In this document: piece after piece, positions 45,705 to 55,985 of the stretch | Layout of the letters: each line of letters opens with the position of its first letter | Position numbering within the stretch: the stretch's first letter is position 1 | Assembly (NCBI GenBank): GCA_030697175.1 | Contig: JAUYQR010000011.1 | Location: 496,001 to 560,000 of the forward strand | Direction of reading: 5' to 3' | Source of the DNA: Paracoccaceae bacterium | GTDB taxonomy: Bacteria; Pseudomonadota; Alphaproteobacteria; Rhodobacterales; Rhodobacteraceae | DNA: 64,000 bases | Position numbers and translations under genes: made by a program | The notes under the pieces: model-generated | The model's database searches: none | What the model was told of the DNA's origin: nothing | Seen by the model: the letters and a program-made list of their open reading frames with translations, nothing else

Positions 45705-46317
45705 GGGAAATCTCTTTCAGGACCAGTACGGCGGCCTCGTTGTTGGATACGCTTTTCACTGCATCCAGCGCGAATGACCACCCTTTTCGTGCGTCTTCAA
45801 CTTCGTCACGCCACGATTTTCCTTTTGGGAAGATCGCTACGCCTTTGGGCATGAGGTGCCGTTCAGCAACGGGAAGAAGTGAGGTTAGCGTCGAGAACGC
45901 GCGGGCCGAAAGGATGTCGGCTCCAAGTGATGGTACGGCCTCGGCACGCTGTGCAATGACGTCGCATTGAAGCGACAGTTGGCGGGCCGCTTCACGCAGG
46001 AATGTGGCCTTGCGTTGATCCGATTCGATGAGTGTTACCTTGAGCGACGCGTGTTTTTCCCGAGCAAGGATAGCAATGACCAAGCCCGGAAAGCCGGCGC
46101 CTGAACCGATGTCTACCCAGCTACGGCTGCCGCTTTGATAGAAATGAAGGAGCTGTGCGGAATCAACAATATGGCGATCCCAGAGATCGGGAAGGCTGGA
46201 GTGCGATACAAGATTTATGGCTGGGCTCCAACGGCGAACAATTGCCTCGAACGACCGTAGTGTCGCGGCTGTTTCACGTGAAACATCCACGCCTGCGATC
46301 GAAAGGTCCGCAGTCAA
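45688..46317 (-). CDS. rsmG: 16S rRNA (guanine-N7) methyltransferase RsmG
   Basis: The 209-residue product has the AdoMet-binding motif [16 protein letters not shown] and [19 protein letters not shown]. It methylates G527 of 16S rRNA. A perfect parS site is embedded in its fifth to sixteenth or so codons (GVDVSRETA). The start overlaps the mnmG stop, and the end overlaps the parA start, forming the compact mnmG-rsmG-parA-parB cluster. Confidence 0.95.
   Translation of the reverse strand: MTADLSIAGVDVSRETAATLRSFEAIVRRWSPAINLVSHSSLPDLWDRHIVDSAQLLHFYQSGSRSWVDIGSGAGFPGLVIAILAREKHASLKVTLIESDQRKATFLREAARQLSLQCDVIAQRAEAVPSLGADILSARAFSTLTSLLPVAERHLMPKGVAIFPKGKSWRDEVEDARKGWSFALDAVKSVSNNEAAVLVLKEISRVPHH
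46270..46285. other. parS centromere site (perfect)
   Basis: TGTTTCACGTGAAACA is the exact 16-base universal chromosomal parS. It lies inside the beginning of rsmG and encodes VSRET in that frame. ParB encoded 1.4 kb away is the expected binder. Confidence 0.95.
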
Positions 46318-48173
46318 ACTGCCCTCCCCTGAACCGAGCGTCGCGCGCGAGACAACAAGAGAAGCAAGGCTGCTGGCGTCATACCCTCGATCTGCGCGGC
46401 TTGATGCAGGTTTTCAGGTCGGATCCTGCCGAGTTTCGCCCGAAGCTCCGCGGAAAGGCCGGAGATGCTGGCGTAGTCGATATCTGAAGGGAGAAGCTGG
46501 TGTTCTTGCTGCCTCAGTTGGGTCACTTCCCGCGCTTGCCGCTGTGCGTACTGGTCATAGATCGCCTCAATTTGAAGCTGTTCCAGAATTGCGGCGTCCA
46601 GATCTGCGAGCGGGAACAGCCTTGAAAAAACTGCCGTGTCCGCGCCCGGAAGGCCCAGTGCAGAATAGGCCGTACGTTTTTTGCCGTCGGTTGCCACAGT
46701 CAGGCCCGCCTCACCGAGAGCCGCTGGCGACAAGGCAAGGCCGGACAACAGGGCGCGCCCAGCAGAAATCTGATCCATCTTGACTGAAAAAGCCCGCGCG
46801 CGGGCCGCACCGACGCAACCAGCCGCAATTCCAGCCGGGGTTAATCGTTGATCTGCATTGTCGGCGCGCACGGTGAGACGAAACTCCGCCCGAGACGTAA
46901 ACATGCGATAAGGCTCTGTAACTCCGCGAGAAATGAGGTCATCAATCATCACGCCGATGTAGCTGTCCGTGCGACTGAATTCGACGGGTGGCAGATTAAG
47001 CGCAGCAGAGGCGGCGTTAAGACCCGCAACTATCCCTTGGGCTGCCGCCTCTTCATATCCAGTGGTTCCGTTGATCTGACCAGCAAAATACAGTCCCACT
47101 ACCGATTTTGTCTCGAGTGAGCGGCGGAGCGATCGCGGGTCAAAGAAATCGTACTCGATCGCATAGCCCGGCTGCAGAATTACAGCGTGCTCCAAGCCTT
47201 TGATCGTCTGGATATATTCGAGTTGCACCTCTGCGGGCAACGACGTTGACAGGCCGTTAGGATAGATGGTGTCGTCATCAAGCCCCTCCGGTTCAAGAAA
47301 GACTTGATGCGAGGTCTTTTCGGCGAACCTGACCACTTTGTCTTCGATTGAGGGGCAATATCTTGGCCCAACCCCGTCGATATGTCCCCCGTACATCGCC
47401 GACCGCCCAAGATTTTGCCGGACGACATCATGTGTGGCTTCCGACGTATGCGTTATACCACACGATATCTGCCGGACCGTCGGTGACTTGGACAGAAACG
47501 AAAACATTGCAGGGACCTCATCACCCAGTTGGGCTTCAAGATCATCCCAATTGATCGACTTTCCATCAAGCCGGGGAGGGGTGCCGGTCTTGAGCCGCCC
47601 ACGAGGGAGATCAAGCTCGGCCAGCTGCTCTGCGAGCACTCGCGACTGCGGGTCGCCCATTCTCCCGCCGGGTGACTTGCGGTCCCCAATATGTATTTCA
47701 CCATTCAGGAACGTTCCCGCAGTCAGAACAACACCCTTGGTTGCAAGTTCGCGCCCATCCGTCAGAGCGATACCTGTGAGTTTGCCATTGTGAACCAACA
47801 GCTTCGCCGCCTCGCCCTCAATGACAGAAAGGCAGGCGTGCTGCGACAGTTCGGCCTGGATCGCCGCGCGATACAGCTTTCGGTCAATTTGAGCCCGCGG
47901 TCCCTGAACGGCCGGTCCCTTTCGTCTGTTCAGCAGACGAAACTGAATCCCCGAAACATCCGCCATACGCCCCATGATCCCGTCCAAAGCGTCAATCTCG
48001 CGCACGAGATGACCTTTCCCGAGCCCACCAATAGCAGGGTTGCACGACATGGCGCCGATAGTGGAACTCTTCATCGTCACCAAAGCAGTTCGGGCGCCCA
48101 TCCGGGCAGAGACTGCTGCGGCCTCGCACCCCGCGTGCCCACCGCCGATAACTATGACGTCATATTGTTTCAC
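46314..48173 (-). CDS. mnmG: tRNA uridine-5-carboxymethylaminomethyl modification enzyme MnmG
   Basis: The 619-residue FAD protein starts at a GTG ([19 protein letters not shown]), with the dinucleotide fold. It also contains [16 protein letters not shown]-like substrate residues, [30 protein letters not shown] and the helical C-terminal MnmE-binding domain. With MnmE it builds the cmnm5 group at U34 of tRNAs. Its start codon lies within a parS site (48166-48181). The mnmE gene is eleven bases upstream. Confidence 0.96.
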   Translation of the reverse strand: MKQYDVIVIGGGHAGCEAAAVSARMGARTALVTMKSSTIGAMSCNPAIGGLGKGHLVREIDALDGIMGRMADVSGIQFRLLNRRKGPAVQGPRAQIDRKLYRAAIQAELSQHACLSVIEGEAAKLLVHNGKLTGIALTDGRELATKGVVLTAGTFLNGEIHIGDRKSPGGRMGDPQSRVLAEQLAELDLPRGRLKTGTPPRLDGKSINWDDLEAQLGDEVPAMFSFLSKSPTVRQISCGITHTSEATHDVVRQNLGRSAMYGGHIDGVGPRYCPSIEDKVVRFAEKTSHQVFLEPEGLDDDTIYPNGLSTSLPAEVQLEYIQTIKGLEHAVILQPGYAIEYDFFDPRSLRRSLETKSVVGLYFAGQINGTTGYEEAAAQGIVAGLNAASAALNLPPVEFSRTDSYIGVMIDDLISRGVTEPYRMFTSRAEFRLTVRADNADQRLTPAGIAAGCVGAARARAFSVKMDQISAGRALLSGLALSPAALGEAGLTVATDGKKRTAYSALGLPGADTAVFSRLFPLADLDAAILEQLQIEAIYDQYAQRQAREVTQLRQQEHQLLPSDIDYASISGLSAELRAKLGRIRPENLHQAAQIEGMTPAALLLLLSRARRSVQGRAV

Positions 48174-48181
48174 GTGAAACC
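48166..48181. other. parS-like site over the mnmG start
   Basis: TGTTTCACGTGAAACC matches the 16-base parS at 15 positions; only the last base differs. It covers the GTG start codon of mnmG and the short mnmE-mnmG gap, so ParB binding and mnmG expression may interfere. Confidence 0.85.
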
Positions 48182-48184
48182 TTC

Positions 48185-49477
48185 CTACTTTCCGATGCAG
48201 AAGCTTGCGAAGATTTCCCCAAGCAAGTCCTCGACATCGACCCGCCCAACCAGAACATCAAGCGCGCGGATTGCACGGCGCAGCGACTCTGCCACCAATT
48301 CCGGTCGCGACTCCCTGCTTATCACCTCGCTGCGGGATTCTGCCAGCGCGACAAGCCCATCCGTCACCGCTATTCGATGTCGCTCCCGCACCAGGACGCC
48401 GGCCGATGCAACGCGCGTCGAAAGAACAGCGCCGATCAACTGTACAAGTTCAGCGATGCCTGCCCCGGTTCGTCCAGAAACCGCCAACTGCCCCGCTCGC
48501 TCAGGCCCGACGTCAGCCTTGGCCCATACCACCAGGTCGCCAGCGTGCGCCTTGACTGAAAGACCAGCGCTTCCGTCTTCCACCAAGAAGACCCGAAGAT
48601 CAGCCGCATCGGCTCGAACAACGGCGCGCTCTATGCCGGCACGCTCCAGCGGATCAAGCGTGTCGCGCAATCCTGCCGTATCAAGGACCGTCACAGAAAG
48701 CCCGGCAATTTCCATCCTGACTTCGATCACGTCGCGTGTGGTTCCGGCGATCTCGGACGTGATGGCGGCATCCCTTTGAGCCAACCTGTTGAGAAGGGTA
48801 GATTTTCCTACATTTGGCGGGCCGACGATTGCAACCTCAAAGCCGTCTCTGATCCTCTCCGATGCCGCGATACCAGCTGCTTCCGCTGTAAGTTCGCTCA
48901 GTAGCCCGTCAATCAAGCTCAGCACTTCCGGCGTGACATCCACCGGGACGTCTTCGTCCGCAAAGTCTATCGTCGCTTCCAACAGTGCTGCAGCACGCAC
49001 CAGCCCTGATCGCCAGCCGCTGACACGGTCCCTGATCGAGCCGGAAAGAACCCGCACCGCCTGACGCCGCTGGGCTTCTGTTTCAGCGTCGATCAGATCA
49101 GCAAGTCCTTCAACCTGAGTGAGGTCGATAACCCCATTTTCAAGCGCGCGCCTCGAAAACTCCCCTGGCTCGGCCAGGCGCAGCCCGGGTTGCTCTCCCA
49201 AGACGCGCAGCACCGCAGAGACTACGGCCGGGCCGCCGTGCACATGCAGCTCCGCAACCATTTCTCCGGTAAAGCTGGCTCCGGCAGTAAATAGCAGAAC
49301 CAGCGCTTCATCAATCAGGTCGTCTTTCCAGACCAAGCGGCGCAATGCGGCAACGCGAACTTTGGGCAGTTTGCCACAAAGGGCTGATACTGCCGAATGC
49401 GCTAGCGGTCCAGACAGACGGATTACCGCCAACCCGGAACGCCCGCGTGCCGTTGCGGGGGCGAAGATCGTATCCAT
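48185..49477 (-). CDS. mnmE: tRNA modification GTPase MnmE
   Basis: The 430-residue protein has an N-terminal tetrahydrofolate-binding domain ([20 protein letters not shown]). The central G domain has [26 protein letters not shown] and DTAGLRDT. The C-terminus [14 protein letters not shown] has the conserved CIGK. It works with MnmG. It is downstream of rho on the same strand, with 29 bases between. Confidence 0.96.
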   Translation of the reverse strand: MDTIFAPATARGRSGLAVIRLSGPLAHSAVSALCGKLPKVRVAALRRLVWKDDLIDEALVLLFTAGASFTGEMVAELHVHGGPAVVSAVLRVLGEQPGLRLAEPGEFSRRALENGVIDLTQVEGLADLIDAETEAQRRQAVRVLSGSIRDRVSGWRSGLVRAAALLEATIDFADEDVPVDVTPEVLSLIDGLLSELTAEAAGIAASERIRDGFEVAIVGPPNVGKSTLLNRLAQRDAAITSEIAGTTRDVIEVRMEIAGLSVTVLDTAGLRDTLDPLERAGIERAVVRADAADLRVFLVEDGSAGLSVKAHAGDLVVWAKADVGPERAGQLAVSGRTGAGIAELVQLIGAVLSTRVASAGVLVRERHRIAVTDGLVALAESRSEVISRESRPELVAESLRRAIRALDVLVGRVDVEDLLGEIFASFCIGK

Positions 49478-49506
49478 GGCAGACGCGCCTCAAAGCCTTG
49501 GTGTCG

Positions 49507-50778
49507 TCAGGAATTCATCGAATCGAAGAAGTCCGAATTGGACTTGGTCTGCTTCAGTTTTCCGATCAGGAATTCGATCGCGTCCGTAGTCCCCATCGGG
49601 TTCAAGATACGGCGGAGAACGTAGGTCTTCTGCAGATCTGTCTTTTCGACCAGCAGGTCTTCTTTCCGGGTGCCAGATTTTAGTATGTCCATCGCCGGGA
49701 ACACCCGCTTGTCGGCGACCTTACGGTCCAGCACGATCTCGCTGTTGCCAGTGCCCTTGAACTCTTCAAAGATGACTTCGTCCATCCGGCTGCCTGTGTC
49801 GATCAACGCCGTAGCGATGATCGTCAGCGACCCGCCTTCTTCAATGTTGCGCGCCGCACCGAAGAACCGCTTCGGCCGCTGCAGCGCATTGGCATCAACA
49901 CCACCGGTCAGCACCTTGCCACTTGACGGTACGACCGTATTGAAAGCCCTACCGAGTCTTGTTATAGAGTCCAACAAAATAACAACATCTCGCTTATGTT
50001 CCACCAATCGCTTGGCCTTCTCGATCACCATTTCTGCCACGGCCACATGCCGTGTGGCGGGTTCGTCAAAGGTCGAAGAGACAACCTCACCCTTCACGGA
50101 CCGCTGCATATCGGTCACTTCCTCGGGGCGTTCGTCGATCAGAAGAACGATCAGATAGCACTCCGGGTGGTTGGTCGCGATGCTGTGCGCGATATTCTGC
50201 AATAACACTGTCTTGCCCGTCCGCGGTGGTGCCACGATCAGACCACGTTGGCCTTTGCCGATCGGCGCCACCAGATCGATGATCCGGGCCGAGCGATCCT
50301 TGATCGTAGGGTCCTCGACTTCCATCTTCAGACGCTCATCGGGGTAAAGCGGCGTCAGGTTGTCGAAATGCACCTTGTGCCGCGCCTTTTCGGGATCGTC
50401 GAAATTGATCCGCGTGACCTTGGTCATGCAGAAATACTTCTCGTTCTCCTTCGGCGCCTGCATCAGACCTTCGATCGTGTCGCCGGTCCGCAAGGAGAAC
50501 TGACGCAGGATGTCGGGTGAGACATAGATGTCGTCAGGGCCGGGCAGGTAGTTGGCCGATGGGCTGCGCAGAAACCCGAAGCCATCCTGAAGCACCTCAA
50601 GCACGCCGTCGCCACCGATTTCCCAACCTTCCTCGGCATGCTCCTTCAAGATCGAGAACATCATCTCGCCCTTGCGCATCGAAGGAGCGTTCTCGATTTC
50701 CCACTCTTCAGCCATGGCAAGAAGGTCGGCAGGCGTCTTCGCCTTCAGATCGGACAGGTTCAAACGTTCAACGGTCAT
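49507..50778 (-). CDS. rho: Transcription termination factor Rho
   Basis: The 423-residue product has the N-terminal RNA-binding region ([32 protein letters not shown]), the P-loop [29 protein letters not shown], the Q-loop [13 protein letters not shown], and the R-loop region [20 protein letters not shown]. It is a hexameric RNA helicase that ends transcription. The order rho-mnmE-mnmG is characteristic of the alphaproteobacterial origin region. Confidence 0.97.
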   Translation of the reverse strand: MTVERLNLSDLKAKTPADLLAMAEEWEIENAPSMRKGEMMFSILKEHAEEGWEIGGDGVLEVLQDGFGFLRSPSANYLPGPDDIYVSPDILRQFSLRTGDTIEGLMQAPKENEKYFCMTKVTRINFDDPEKARHKVHFDNLTPLYPDERLKMEVEDPTIKDRSARIIDLVAPIGKGQRGLIVAPPRTGKTVLLQNIAHSIATNHPECYLIVLLIDERPEEVTDMQRSVKGEVVSSTFDEPATRHVAVAEMVIEKAKRLVEHKRDVVILLDSITRLGRAFNTVVPSSGKVLTGGVDANALQRPKRFFGAARNIEEGGSLTIIATALIDTGSRMDEVIFEEFKGTGNSEIVLDRKVADKRVFPAMDILKSGTRKEDLLVEKTDLQKTYVLRRILNPMGTTDAIEFLIGKLKQTKSNSDFFDSMNS

Positions 50779-50935
50779 TGGGGGTACCTTGAGGCGGATC
50801 GCCCCATTTCAAGGCAAATCATCGCAGTGCTTGGACGGGAAGCGCATGGGCCGGACGGCCCCGCAAGCCGCCTTTACACCGTCGCTCGATACCAAGTCAA
50901 TCACCCTGCCCGATCGCAAGACCACCCTTGAGCCG

Positions 50936-51820
50936 TCAAGGCGCCAACACCAATGCGGTTGAAGTGAGAAATACCAGTTCCGTGCTGGCAAAATCCCACA
51001 GGACCGGGTTTTGCGCCAGGAAAGCCGCCCCTAGCCGCAGCGAGTCCGAAGCGCCCGAGGTACGAAAGTCCTCTGGCCCGCCGGCCTCGACTACACGAAC
51101 CGGCGTGGGTTCAAAATCCATTCCTCCTAGGCGAAGACCTGAAAGGACCATAGTTTCTGGCCCGCCAGTCAGACTTCCGTCCGCAATCAAGGTCGCCCGG
51201 GTTTCGTCCTGCAGGTAGATGGTCCCGTCGTCGCCCGTATCGAAATCCGACAGCATTGCCGTCTGCCCAACCTCAACTACCGAGGTGGGCAGCGACTCTT
51301 CCCAGATCGAAAACACAATCCGGCCGCGCACATCGGCAGGGGCCAGATCCTGCGGTCCCGCACGCAGCAAGATCAATCTATTGCGTGGGAAATCGAGAAG
51401 GAAGGAAGCCTCCGCTAACGCTGGTGACCCTATGAAACCCATGAACTCTGCGCTGAAACCTTCCTCGACGAAGGCGAAGTTCCCGCTGGTGACGTGGTCT
51501 GGCACGGCAAAGGGCAATCCGCCCACCATCACTGCCGGTGCGTTGTGCAGCATCACCATGACCGGCTGACCCGAAGCCGCGTTTCCGCGACCTACCTCCT
51601 GCCCCACCGGCAGATCCACCGCATCGCGATTGAGCATGACGGTCTCTGGCGTCCCGTTGTCGAGCATCATCAGACCGTTCTGCCCGTCAACTGTCACTGC
51701 CACCAGGGCTCTGCCATCAATCACCTCAATGGCAATGTCGCGGCGATCCTGACCGTTTGGCAAAAGTTGCGCCGAGGCAGAACCGGCCAACAGCATCAAC
51801 GTTACCGCCAACTTCACCAT
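50936..51820 (-). CDS. Secreted retropepsin-like (clan AA) aspartic protease homologue
   Basis: From MVKLAVTLMLLAGSASA the product is 294 residues with a signal peptide cleaved after about residue 17. It resembles clan AA single-domain aspartic proteases: a strand ending in MLDNGTPETVML gives an Asp-Asn-Gly-Thr active-site-like triad, and GFIGSPALAEASFLLDFPRNRLILL matches the second conserved strand. The usual residue after the Asp is Thr or Ser; Asn here makes activity uncertain. The ORF extension to 51997 lies within hemJ. The start overlaps the hemJ end by seven bases. Confidence 0.65.
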   Translation of the reverse strand: MVKLAVTLMLLAGSASAQLLPNGQDRRDIAIEVIDGRALVAVTVDGQNGLMMLDNGTPETVMLNRDAVDLPVGQEVGRGNAASGQPVMVMLHNAPAVMVGGLPFAVPDHVTSGNFAFVEEGFSAEFMGFIGSPALAEASFLLDFPRNRLILLRAGPQDLAPADVRGRIVFSIWEESLPTSVVEVGQTAMLSDFDTGDDGTIYLQDETRATLIADGSLTGGPETMVLSGLRLGGMDFEPTPVRVVEAGGPEDFRTSGASDSLRLGAAFLAQNPVLWDFASTELVFLTSTALVLAP

Positions 51821-52263
51821 TTTACGATCACAGCAAACACGATCAGCAGCATCAACACTGTCGGCACCTCGTTCATCAACCGGTAATCGCGGCCGCTGCG
51901 CTTGTTCGTGCCAGCCGCAAAGTCCTTGCGCCTTCTCGCCAGCCAAATGTGAAATCCCGTCATCGCCAAGACCGCGGCTGCCTTCACCCAAGGCCATATC
52001 GCCGACCAGTCCACGAGGCCGGGCACCGCGACCATGGCGAGTCCGAAGATCCAGGTTGCGAGCATCGCTGGATTCATGATTCCCCGCAGCAACCGACGCT
52101 CCATCGTCTGGAACATCGCATCGGTTGCGGTGCCACCTTGCACCTGCTCAGCGTGATAGACGAACAGCCTTGGAAGATAGAAGATCCCAGCCATCCACGA
52201 AATCACCGACGCCACATGAAGCGCCTTGATAACCAGAATCCACTCCGCCAGGAAACCTACCAT
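51814..52263 (-). CDS. hemJ: Protoporphyrinogen oxidase HemJ
   Basis: This 149-residue integral membrane protein has four hydrophobic helices and the family signature WILVIKALHVASVISWMAGIFYLPRLFVYH, including the conserved His of the first helix, plus RRLLRGIMNPAM. HemJ oxidises protoporphyrinogen IX in most Alphaproteobacteria. It is the first leftward gene beside the putative origin; many relatives have hemE at this place. Confidence 0.93.
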   Translation of the reverse strand: MVGFLAEWILVIKALHVASVISWMAGIFYLPRLFVYHAEQVQGGTATDAMFQTMERRLLRGIMNPAMLATWIFGLAMVAVPGLVDWSAIWPWVKAAAVLAMTGFHIWLARRRKDFAAGTNKRSGRDYRLMNEVPTVLMLLIVFAVIVKW

Positions 52264-52646
52264 ATGACCCTCCGAGTTTCTTTCTTCCTTCTATAAAGAA
52301 GAAAAGAAGTTTGAAATGATGATGATGTAGAGGGTGCGGATAACTGGATAACCCCTTCCATCCCCCAATCGGCCCACAGGTCAAGCCGTGTGGGCAATTC
52401 GATCATAACCATCGTGGAGATTTCATTGTTGATATAGTTATCTATGTAAATCATATACTTGTCCGTTAAATTCTCACCAGAATCCATCCACAGGGGCGAC
52501 CTCACACTTGACGGGATAAGGTGTTGTCCCAAACCTCGTGACAAGCCCATCAACAACCAGATATCTCTGCCCGGAACACAACGGGGTGTTCAGATTGTCC
52601 CCAACCTCGGCATCGGGCCCGACTTGCCCCACAGAACAAAGCAGGT
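52264..52646. other. Putative chromosomal replication origin (oriC)
   Basis: No plausible gene lies in this 383-base gap. It has two AT-rich patches (52279-52329 and 52424-52475), unusual for this GC-rich DNA. DnaA-box-like nonamers are TTATCCGCA (52335-52343, minus), TTATCCAGT (43-51, minus), TTGCCCACA (52389-52397, minus), CCATCCACA (52484-52492, plus) and TTGCCCACA (52647-52655, plus). One GANTC methylation site lies at 52480. Genes on each side point away. The flanks hemJ-rho and maf-aroE-coaE-dnaQ are those of the alphaproteobacterial origin. The call is inference from these signs. Confidence 0.65.
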
Positions 52647-53252
52647 TTGCCCACAGCCTTGTCCTTCGTCCTCGCCTCCTCCTCCCCGGTCCGGTTTAAC
52701 CTGCTGCGCGCGGCTGGTCTTGATGTGACCGCGATTGCGCCCCGCGTTGACGAGGACTCGGTTCGTGACGCCCTGCTGGCCGAAGGCGCCAAGCCACGCG
52801 ACATCGCCGATACTCTGGCAGAAATGAAGGCGCGCAAGATTGCCGAAAAGTCCCCCACCCGACTTGTGATCGGCTGCGACCAGGTTCTGGCGCTTGGTGA
52901 GCAAGTGTTCGCAAAGCCATCCCACCAAACCGATGCGATAGACCAGTTGCGAAGGCTGCGGGGCAGCACACACCGGCTTTTGTCGGCAATCGTCGTCTAC
53001 CAGAATGCCGAACCGGTCTGGCGCCATGTCGGCACCGCGGATCTGACGATGGTCGACCTGTCGGACGCCTACCTTGCGGATTACGTGAAGCGGAACTGGG
53101 AAAGCATTCGCTACGCGGTCGGCTGCTACAAGCTGGAGGAAGAGGGCGTGCGGCTGTTCTCTGACATCAAAGGCGACTATTTCACGATTCTCGGCCTGCC
53201 GCTGCTGCCGCTGTTGGCATGGCTCCGATCTCGCGGCATGATCGCGGTATGA
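52647..53252 (+). CDS. maf: Maf-like nucleotide pyrophosphatase
   Basis: The 201-residue product has the Maf fold: FVLASSSPVRFNLLRAAG, the acidic IAPRVDEDSVRDAL, KARKIAEKSPTRLVIGCDQVLA and YAVGCYKLEEEGVRLFSDIKGDYFTILGLPLL. It hydrolyses modified or canonical pyrimidine nucleotides. No ATG fits: the frame opens at TTG 52647, or TTG 52659 giving a start closer to the family. The first possibility places a DnaA-box-like TTGCCCACA on the start codon. Its TGA overlaps the aroE start. Confidence 0.88.
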   Translation: MPTALSFVLASSSPVRFNLLRAAGLDVTAIAPRVDEDSVRDALLAEGAKPRDIADTLAEMKARKIAEKSPTRLVIGCDQVLALGEQVFAKPSHQTDAIDQLRRLRGSTHRLLSAIVVYQNAEPVWRHVGTADLTMVDLSDAYLADYVKRNWESIRYAVGCYKLEEEGVRLFSDIKGDYFTILGLPLLPLLAWLRSRGMIAV

Positions 53253-54088
53253 CAGACCACCCCCGCATCCCCCTCGCAGGTGTCATTGGCCACCCGGTAG
53301 CCCACAGCCGAAGCCCGGCTCTGCATGCCTATTGGTTGCGGCGGTACGGGCTGAAGGGACACTACATACCGATCGACATGGCGCCGAACGACTTGCCCGA
53401 TCTGATCCGGACCCTGCCACGGCTTGGCTTTGTGGGACTTAATGTGACGATTCCCCACAAGGAATCGATCCTGCATATCGCCGATATCATCACCGACCGC
53501 GCCGCATTGATCGGGGCCGCCAATACGTTGATTTTCCGCAAGGACGGGAAGATCCACGCCGACAATACCGACGGTTCCGGGTTCATTGCGAACATCCGGC
53601 AAAGCGCACCGCATTGGCAGCCAAGTGCTGGCCCTGCGGTCGTCTTCGGCGCTGGGGGCGCTGCGCGCGCCGTCGTCGCCTCGCTGATCGAGGTGGGGGT
53701 GCCAGAGATCCGTCTGGCCAATCGGACACGCGCCCGTGCCGATGCACTGCGGTCGGACTTTGGTGCCAAGGTCGTCGTGCACGAATGGACGCAGGCAGCC
53801 GCTTTGCTTGGCGACGCGGCTACAGTGGTCAACACCACATCGCTTGGCATGACCGGGAAGCCTGAGTTTCGTATGCCGCTGGCGACGCTTAATCCCCGAG
53901 CGTTGGTGACAGACCTTGTCTATACACCGCTCAAGACGCAATTCCTGATCGAGGCAGAGGCGCTGGGCTGCACGGTTGTCGATGGCCTTGGCATGCTTCT
54001 GCATCAGGCCGCCCCCGGGTTTGAACGCTGGTTCGGCCAGCGACCCGAGGTGGACGAGGAAACCCGCCGGGCGGTACTGTTGGCATGA
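53249..54088 (+). CDS. aroE: Shikimate dehydrogenase
   Basis: From MTDHPRIPLAGVIG the product is 279 residues. It has GHPVAHSRSPALHAYWL for shikimate binding, LNVTIPHKESI with the catalytic Lys, ADNTDGSGF, the NADP-binding VVFGAGGAARAVVASL, and NTTSLGM. It reduces 3-dehydroshikimate for aromatic amino acids. It is coupled to maf and coaE by four-base overlaps. Confidence 0.96.
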   Translation: MTDHPRIPLAGVIGHPVAHSRSPALHAYWLRRYGLKGHYIPIDMAPNDLPDLIRTLPRLGFVGLNVTIPHKESILHIADIITDRAALIGAANTLIFRKDGKIHADNTDGSGFIANIRQSAPHWQPSAGPAVVFGAGGAARAVVASLIEVGVPEIRLANRTRARADALRSDFGAKVVVHEWTQAAALLGDAATVVNTTSLGMTGKPEFRMPLATLNPRALVTDLVYTPLKTQFLIEAEALGCTVVDGLGMLLHQAAPGFERWFGQRPEVDEETRRAVLLA

Positions 54089-54672
54089 CCTTTCGTCTTG
54101 GGCTTACCGGCTCCATCGGCATGGGGAAGACGGCAACTGCCACGCTGTTCGCCGAAGACGGTATCCCGGTCTGGGACGCTGACGCCGCAGTTCACCGGCT
54201 TTACGCCACGGGCGGGGCTGCGGTCGCGGGGATCGCAGCGCTGCACCCTGCCGCAATCGTCAGCGGCGCAGTTGACCGCGCTGTCCTGAAATCCTGGATC
54301 GCAAGTGACCCGACTGCCCTTGCCCGCATCGAGGCGGTTGTGCATCCGCTGGTGGCGGCTGATCGCGACGCGTTCCTAGGCAAGGCGACTGGCGATATTG
54401 TGGTTCTTGATATCCCGCTTCTGTTTGAGAAGGGCACCGACGCCACGCTAGATGCCACGCTTCTCGTCACAGCGCCCCCCGTCCTGCAACGCCAGCGCGT
54501 CCTTTCGCGACCAGGCATGACCGAAGCGCAGTTTGACCTGATCCTGTCTCGTCAGATGCCGGACGGCGAAAAGCGCGCTCGCGCGACCCACATCCTTGAA
54601 ACCCTCAGCGAAGCCAGCGCACGGGCCTATGTTCGCGCGCTGATCGCCTTTATCCGGACCACCCATGCGTGA
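54085..54672 (+). CDS. coaE: Dephospho-CoA kinase
   Basis: The 195-residue product has the P-loop [20 protein letters not shown], the [14 protein letters not shown] segment, HPLVAADR and [12 protein letters not shown]. It phosphorylates dephospho-CoA in the last step of CoA synthesis. Start and stop overlap aroE and dnaQ, so maf-aroE-coaE-dnaQ is one rightward operon leading from the putative origin. Confidence 0.96.
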   Translation: MTFRLGLTGSIGMGKTATATLFAEDGIPVWDADAAVHRLYATGGAAVAGIAALHPAAIVSGAVDRAVLKSWIASDPTALARIEAVVHPLVAADRDAFLGKATGDIVVLDIPLLFEKGTDATLDATLLVTAPPVLQRQRVLSRPGMTEAQFDLILSRQMPDGEKRARATHILETLSEASARAYVRALIAFIRTTHA

Positions 54673-55375
54673 GATCGTTCTGGACACCGAAACTACCGGC
54701 CTCGACCCCGCGGAGGGGCATCGCATTGTCGAAATCGGCGCGGTGGAGCTGTTCAACCATCTGCCCACTGGTCGCACCTACCACCAATTTATCAACCCGG
54801 AGCGCCCGATGCCGAAGGAAGCGTTCGAGGTGCATGGCCTTGGCGACGAATTCCTGCGCGACAAGCCTGTGTTTGCAACGATCGGCGCGGCGTTTCTGGA
54901 ATTCATCGCAGACGCACAGCTAGTGATCCACAACGCGGCATTCGACATGCGCTTCCTGAATTTTGAACTTCAGCGAGCCGGATTTCCGGTGCTGCCCGCA
55001 GCGCGTGCTACAGATACGTTAATGATCTCACGGCAAAAGTTTCCCGGATCACCTGCGTCGCTGGATGCGCTGTGCCGGCGCTTCGGGGTGGATAACTCGG
55101 CCCGTGAAAAGCACGGCGCGCTTTTGGACAGCGAAATTCTGGCCGAAGTCTATCTGGAGCTGATTGGCGGTCGGCAGCCTGACTTTGCCCTGAATACGGT
55201 GGCGCAGGGGCGATCACGTGATGAAGCTACGAACGGAACCGCGTGGCGTCCACGTCCCCGGCCCGAACCACTTGCCCCACGCATCACCCAAGCCGAAGCC
55301 GCAGCGCACGACGCCTTCGTGGCCAAGCTGGGTGATGCGGCAATCTGGAACAGGCGCGCGGGACGCAGAAATTGA
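54665..55375 (+). CDS. dnaQ: DNA polymerase III epsilon subunit (3'-5' exonuclease)
   Basis: The 236-residue protein has the three DEDDh exonuclease motifs: Exo[14 protein letters not shown], Exo[19 protein letters not shown], and Exo[22 protein letters not shown] (His and Asp). A C-terminal tail suits alpha-subunit binding. It proofreads replication. It overlaps coaE by eight bases and is convergent with secB. Confidence 0.96.
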   Translation: MREIVLDTETTGLDPAEGHRIVEIGAVELFNHLPTGRTYHQFINPERPMPKEAFEVHGLGDEFLRDKPVFATIGAAFLEFIADAQLVIHNAAFDMRFLNFELQRAGFPVLPAARATDTLMISRQKFPGSPASLDALCRRFGVDNSAREKHGALLDSEILAEVYLELIGGRQPDFALNTVAQGRSRDEATNGTAWRPRPRPEPLAPRITQAEAAAHDAFVAKLGDAAIWNRRAGRRN

Positions 55376-55415
55376 AAAGCCGGCCGCGAATGACCTGCTG
55401 ATCGCGCCTTGCGGC

Positions 55416-55931
55416 TCAGTTCGGCTGAGGAGCGGCAGTAGCCGCCGCCACTTGGGCACGCCGCGCCAGTTCCTGACGATAAAGTGACATGAAATCAACG
55501 GTATCGACGTTAAGCGGCGGAAAGCCACCATCGCGCGTGATGTCAGAGATGATCCGCCGCACAAACGGGAAAAGCAGGCGCGGACATTCAATCAGCAGGA
55601 ACGGATGGAGCTGTTCGTCTGCCACACCCTCAACATGAAAGGTGCCGCCGTATTCCAGTTCCAGCAGGAACAACGTCTCGTTGTTGACCTTGTTGCGCGA
55701 GGTGACCTTGAACTTTGTCACGACATCAAACTGATGTTCCACAGCGCGTTTGCGGGCATCGAGGCTGACTGCGACCTGGATGTCGGGCTGCACTTCGACA
55801 CCGGCAAGGCCCTTTTGCACCACGACATTTTCAAATGACATGTCGCGGATATACTGCGCCAGCACCTGCATCTTGATTTGCGGTTGCGCCGGGGCTGCCG
55901 CGCCGTTTCCGCCGTTGGTTTCCTCGGCCAT
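55416..55931 (-). CDS. secB: Protein-export chaperone SecB
   Basis: The 171-residue product has the SecB core: MQVLAQYIRDMSFENV, FLLELEYGGTFHVEGV and LIECPRLLFPFVRRIISDITRDGGFPPLNVDTVDF. It has an alanine/proline-rich N-terminus and C-terminal tail. It keeps preproteins unfolded for SecA. fxsA lies 54 bases upstream on the same strand. Location beside dnaQ is conserved in Alphaproteobacteria. Confidence 0.96.
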   Translation of the reverse strand: MAEETNGGNGAAAPAQPQIKMQVLAQYIRDMSFENVVVQKGLAGVEVQPDIQVAVSLDARKRAVEHQFDVVTKFKVTSRNKVNNETLFLLELEYGGTFHVEGVADEQLHPFLLIECPRLLFPFVRRIISDITRDGGFPPLNVDTVDFMSLYRQELARRAQVAAATAAPQPN

Positions 55932-55985
55932 CTTGACGTCTCCTCACTGAAGTTGGCGCGTTCCTAGCAGGTCACGCGCGCGCCC

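Noticed and set aside
52257-52556. 99-codon minus-strand ORF across the putative origin
   Set aside because: It spans the AT-rich and DnaA-box region, has no family features and overlaps the start of hemJ.
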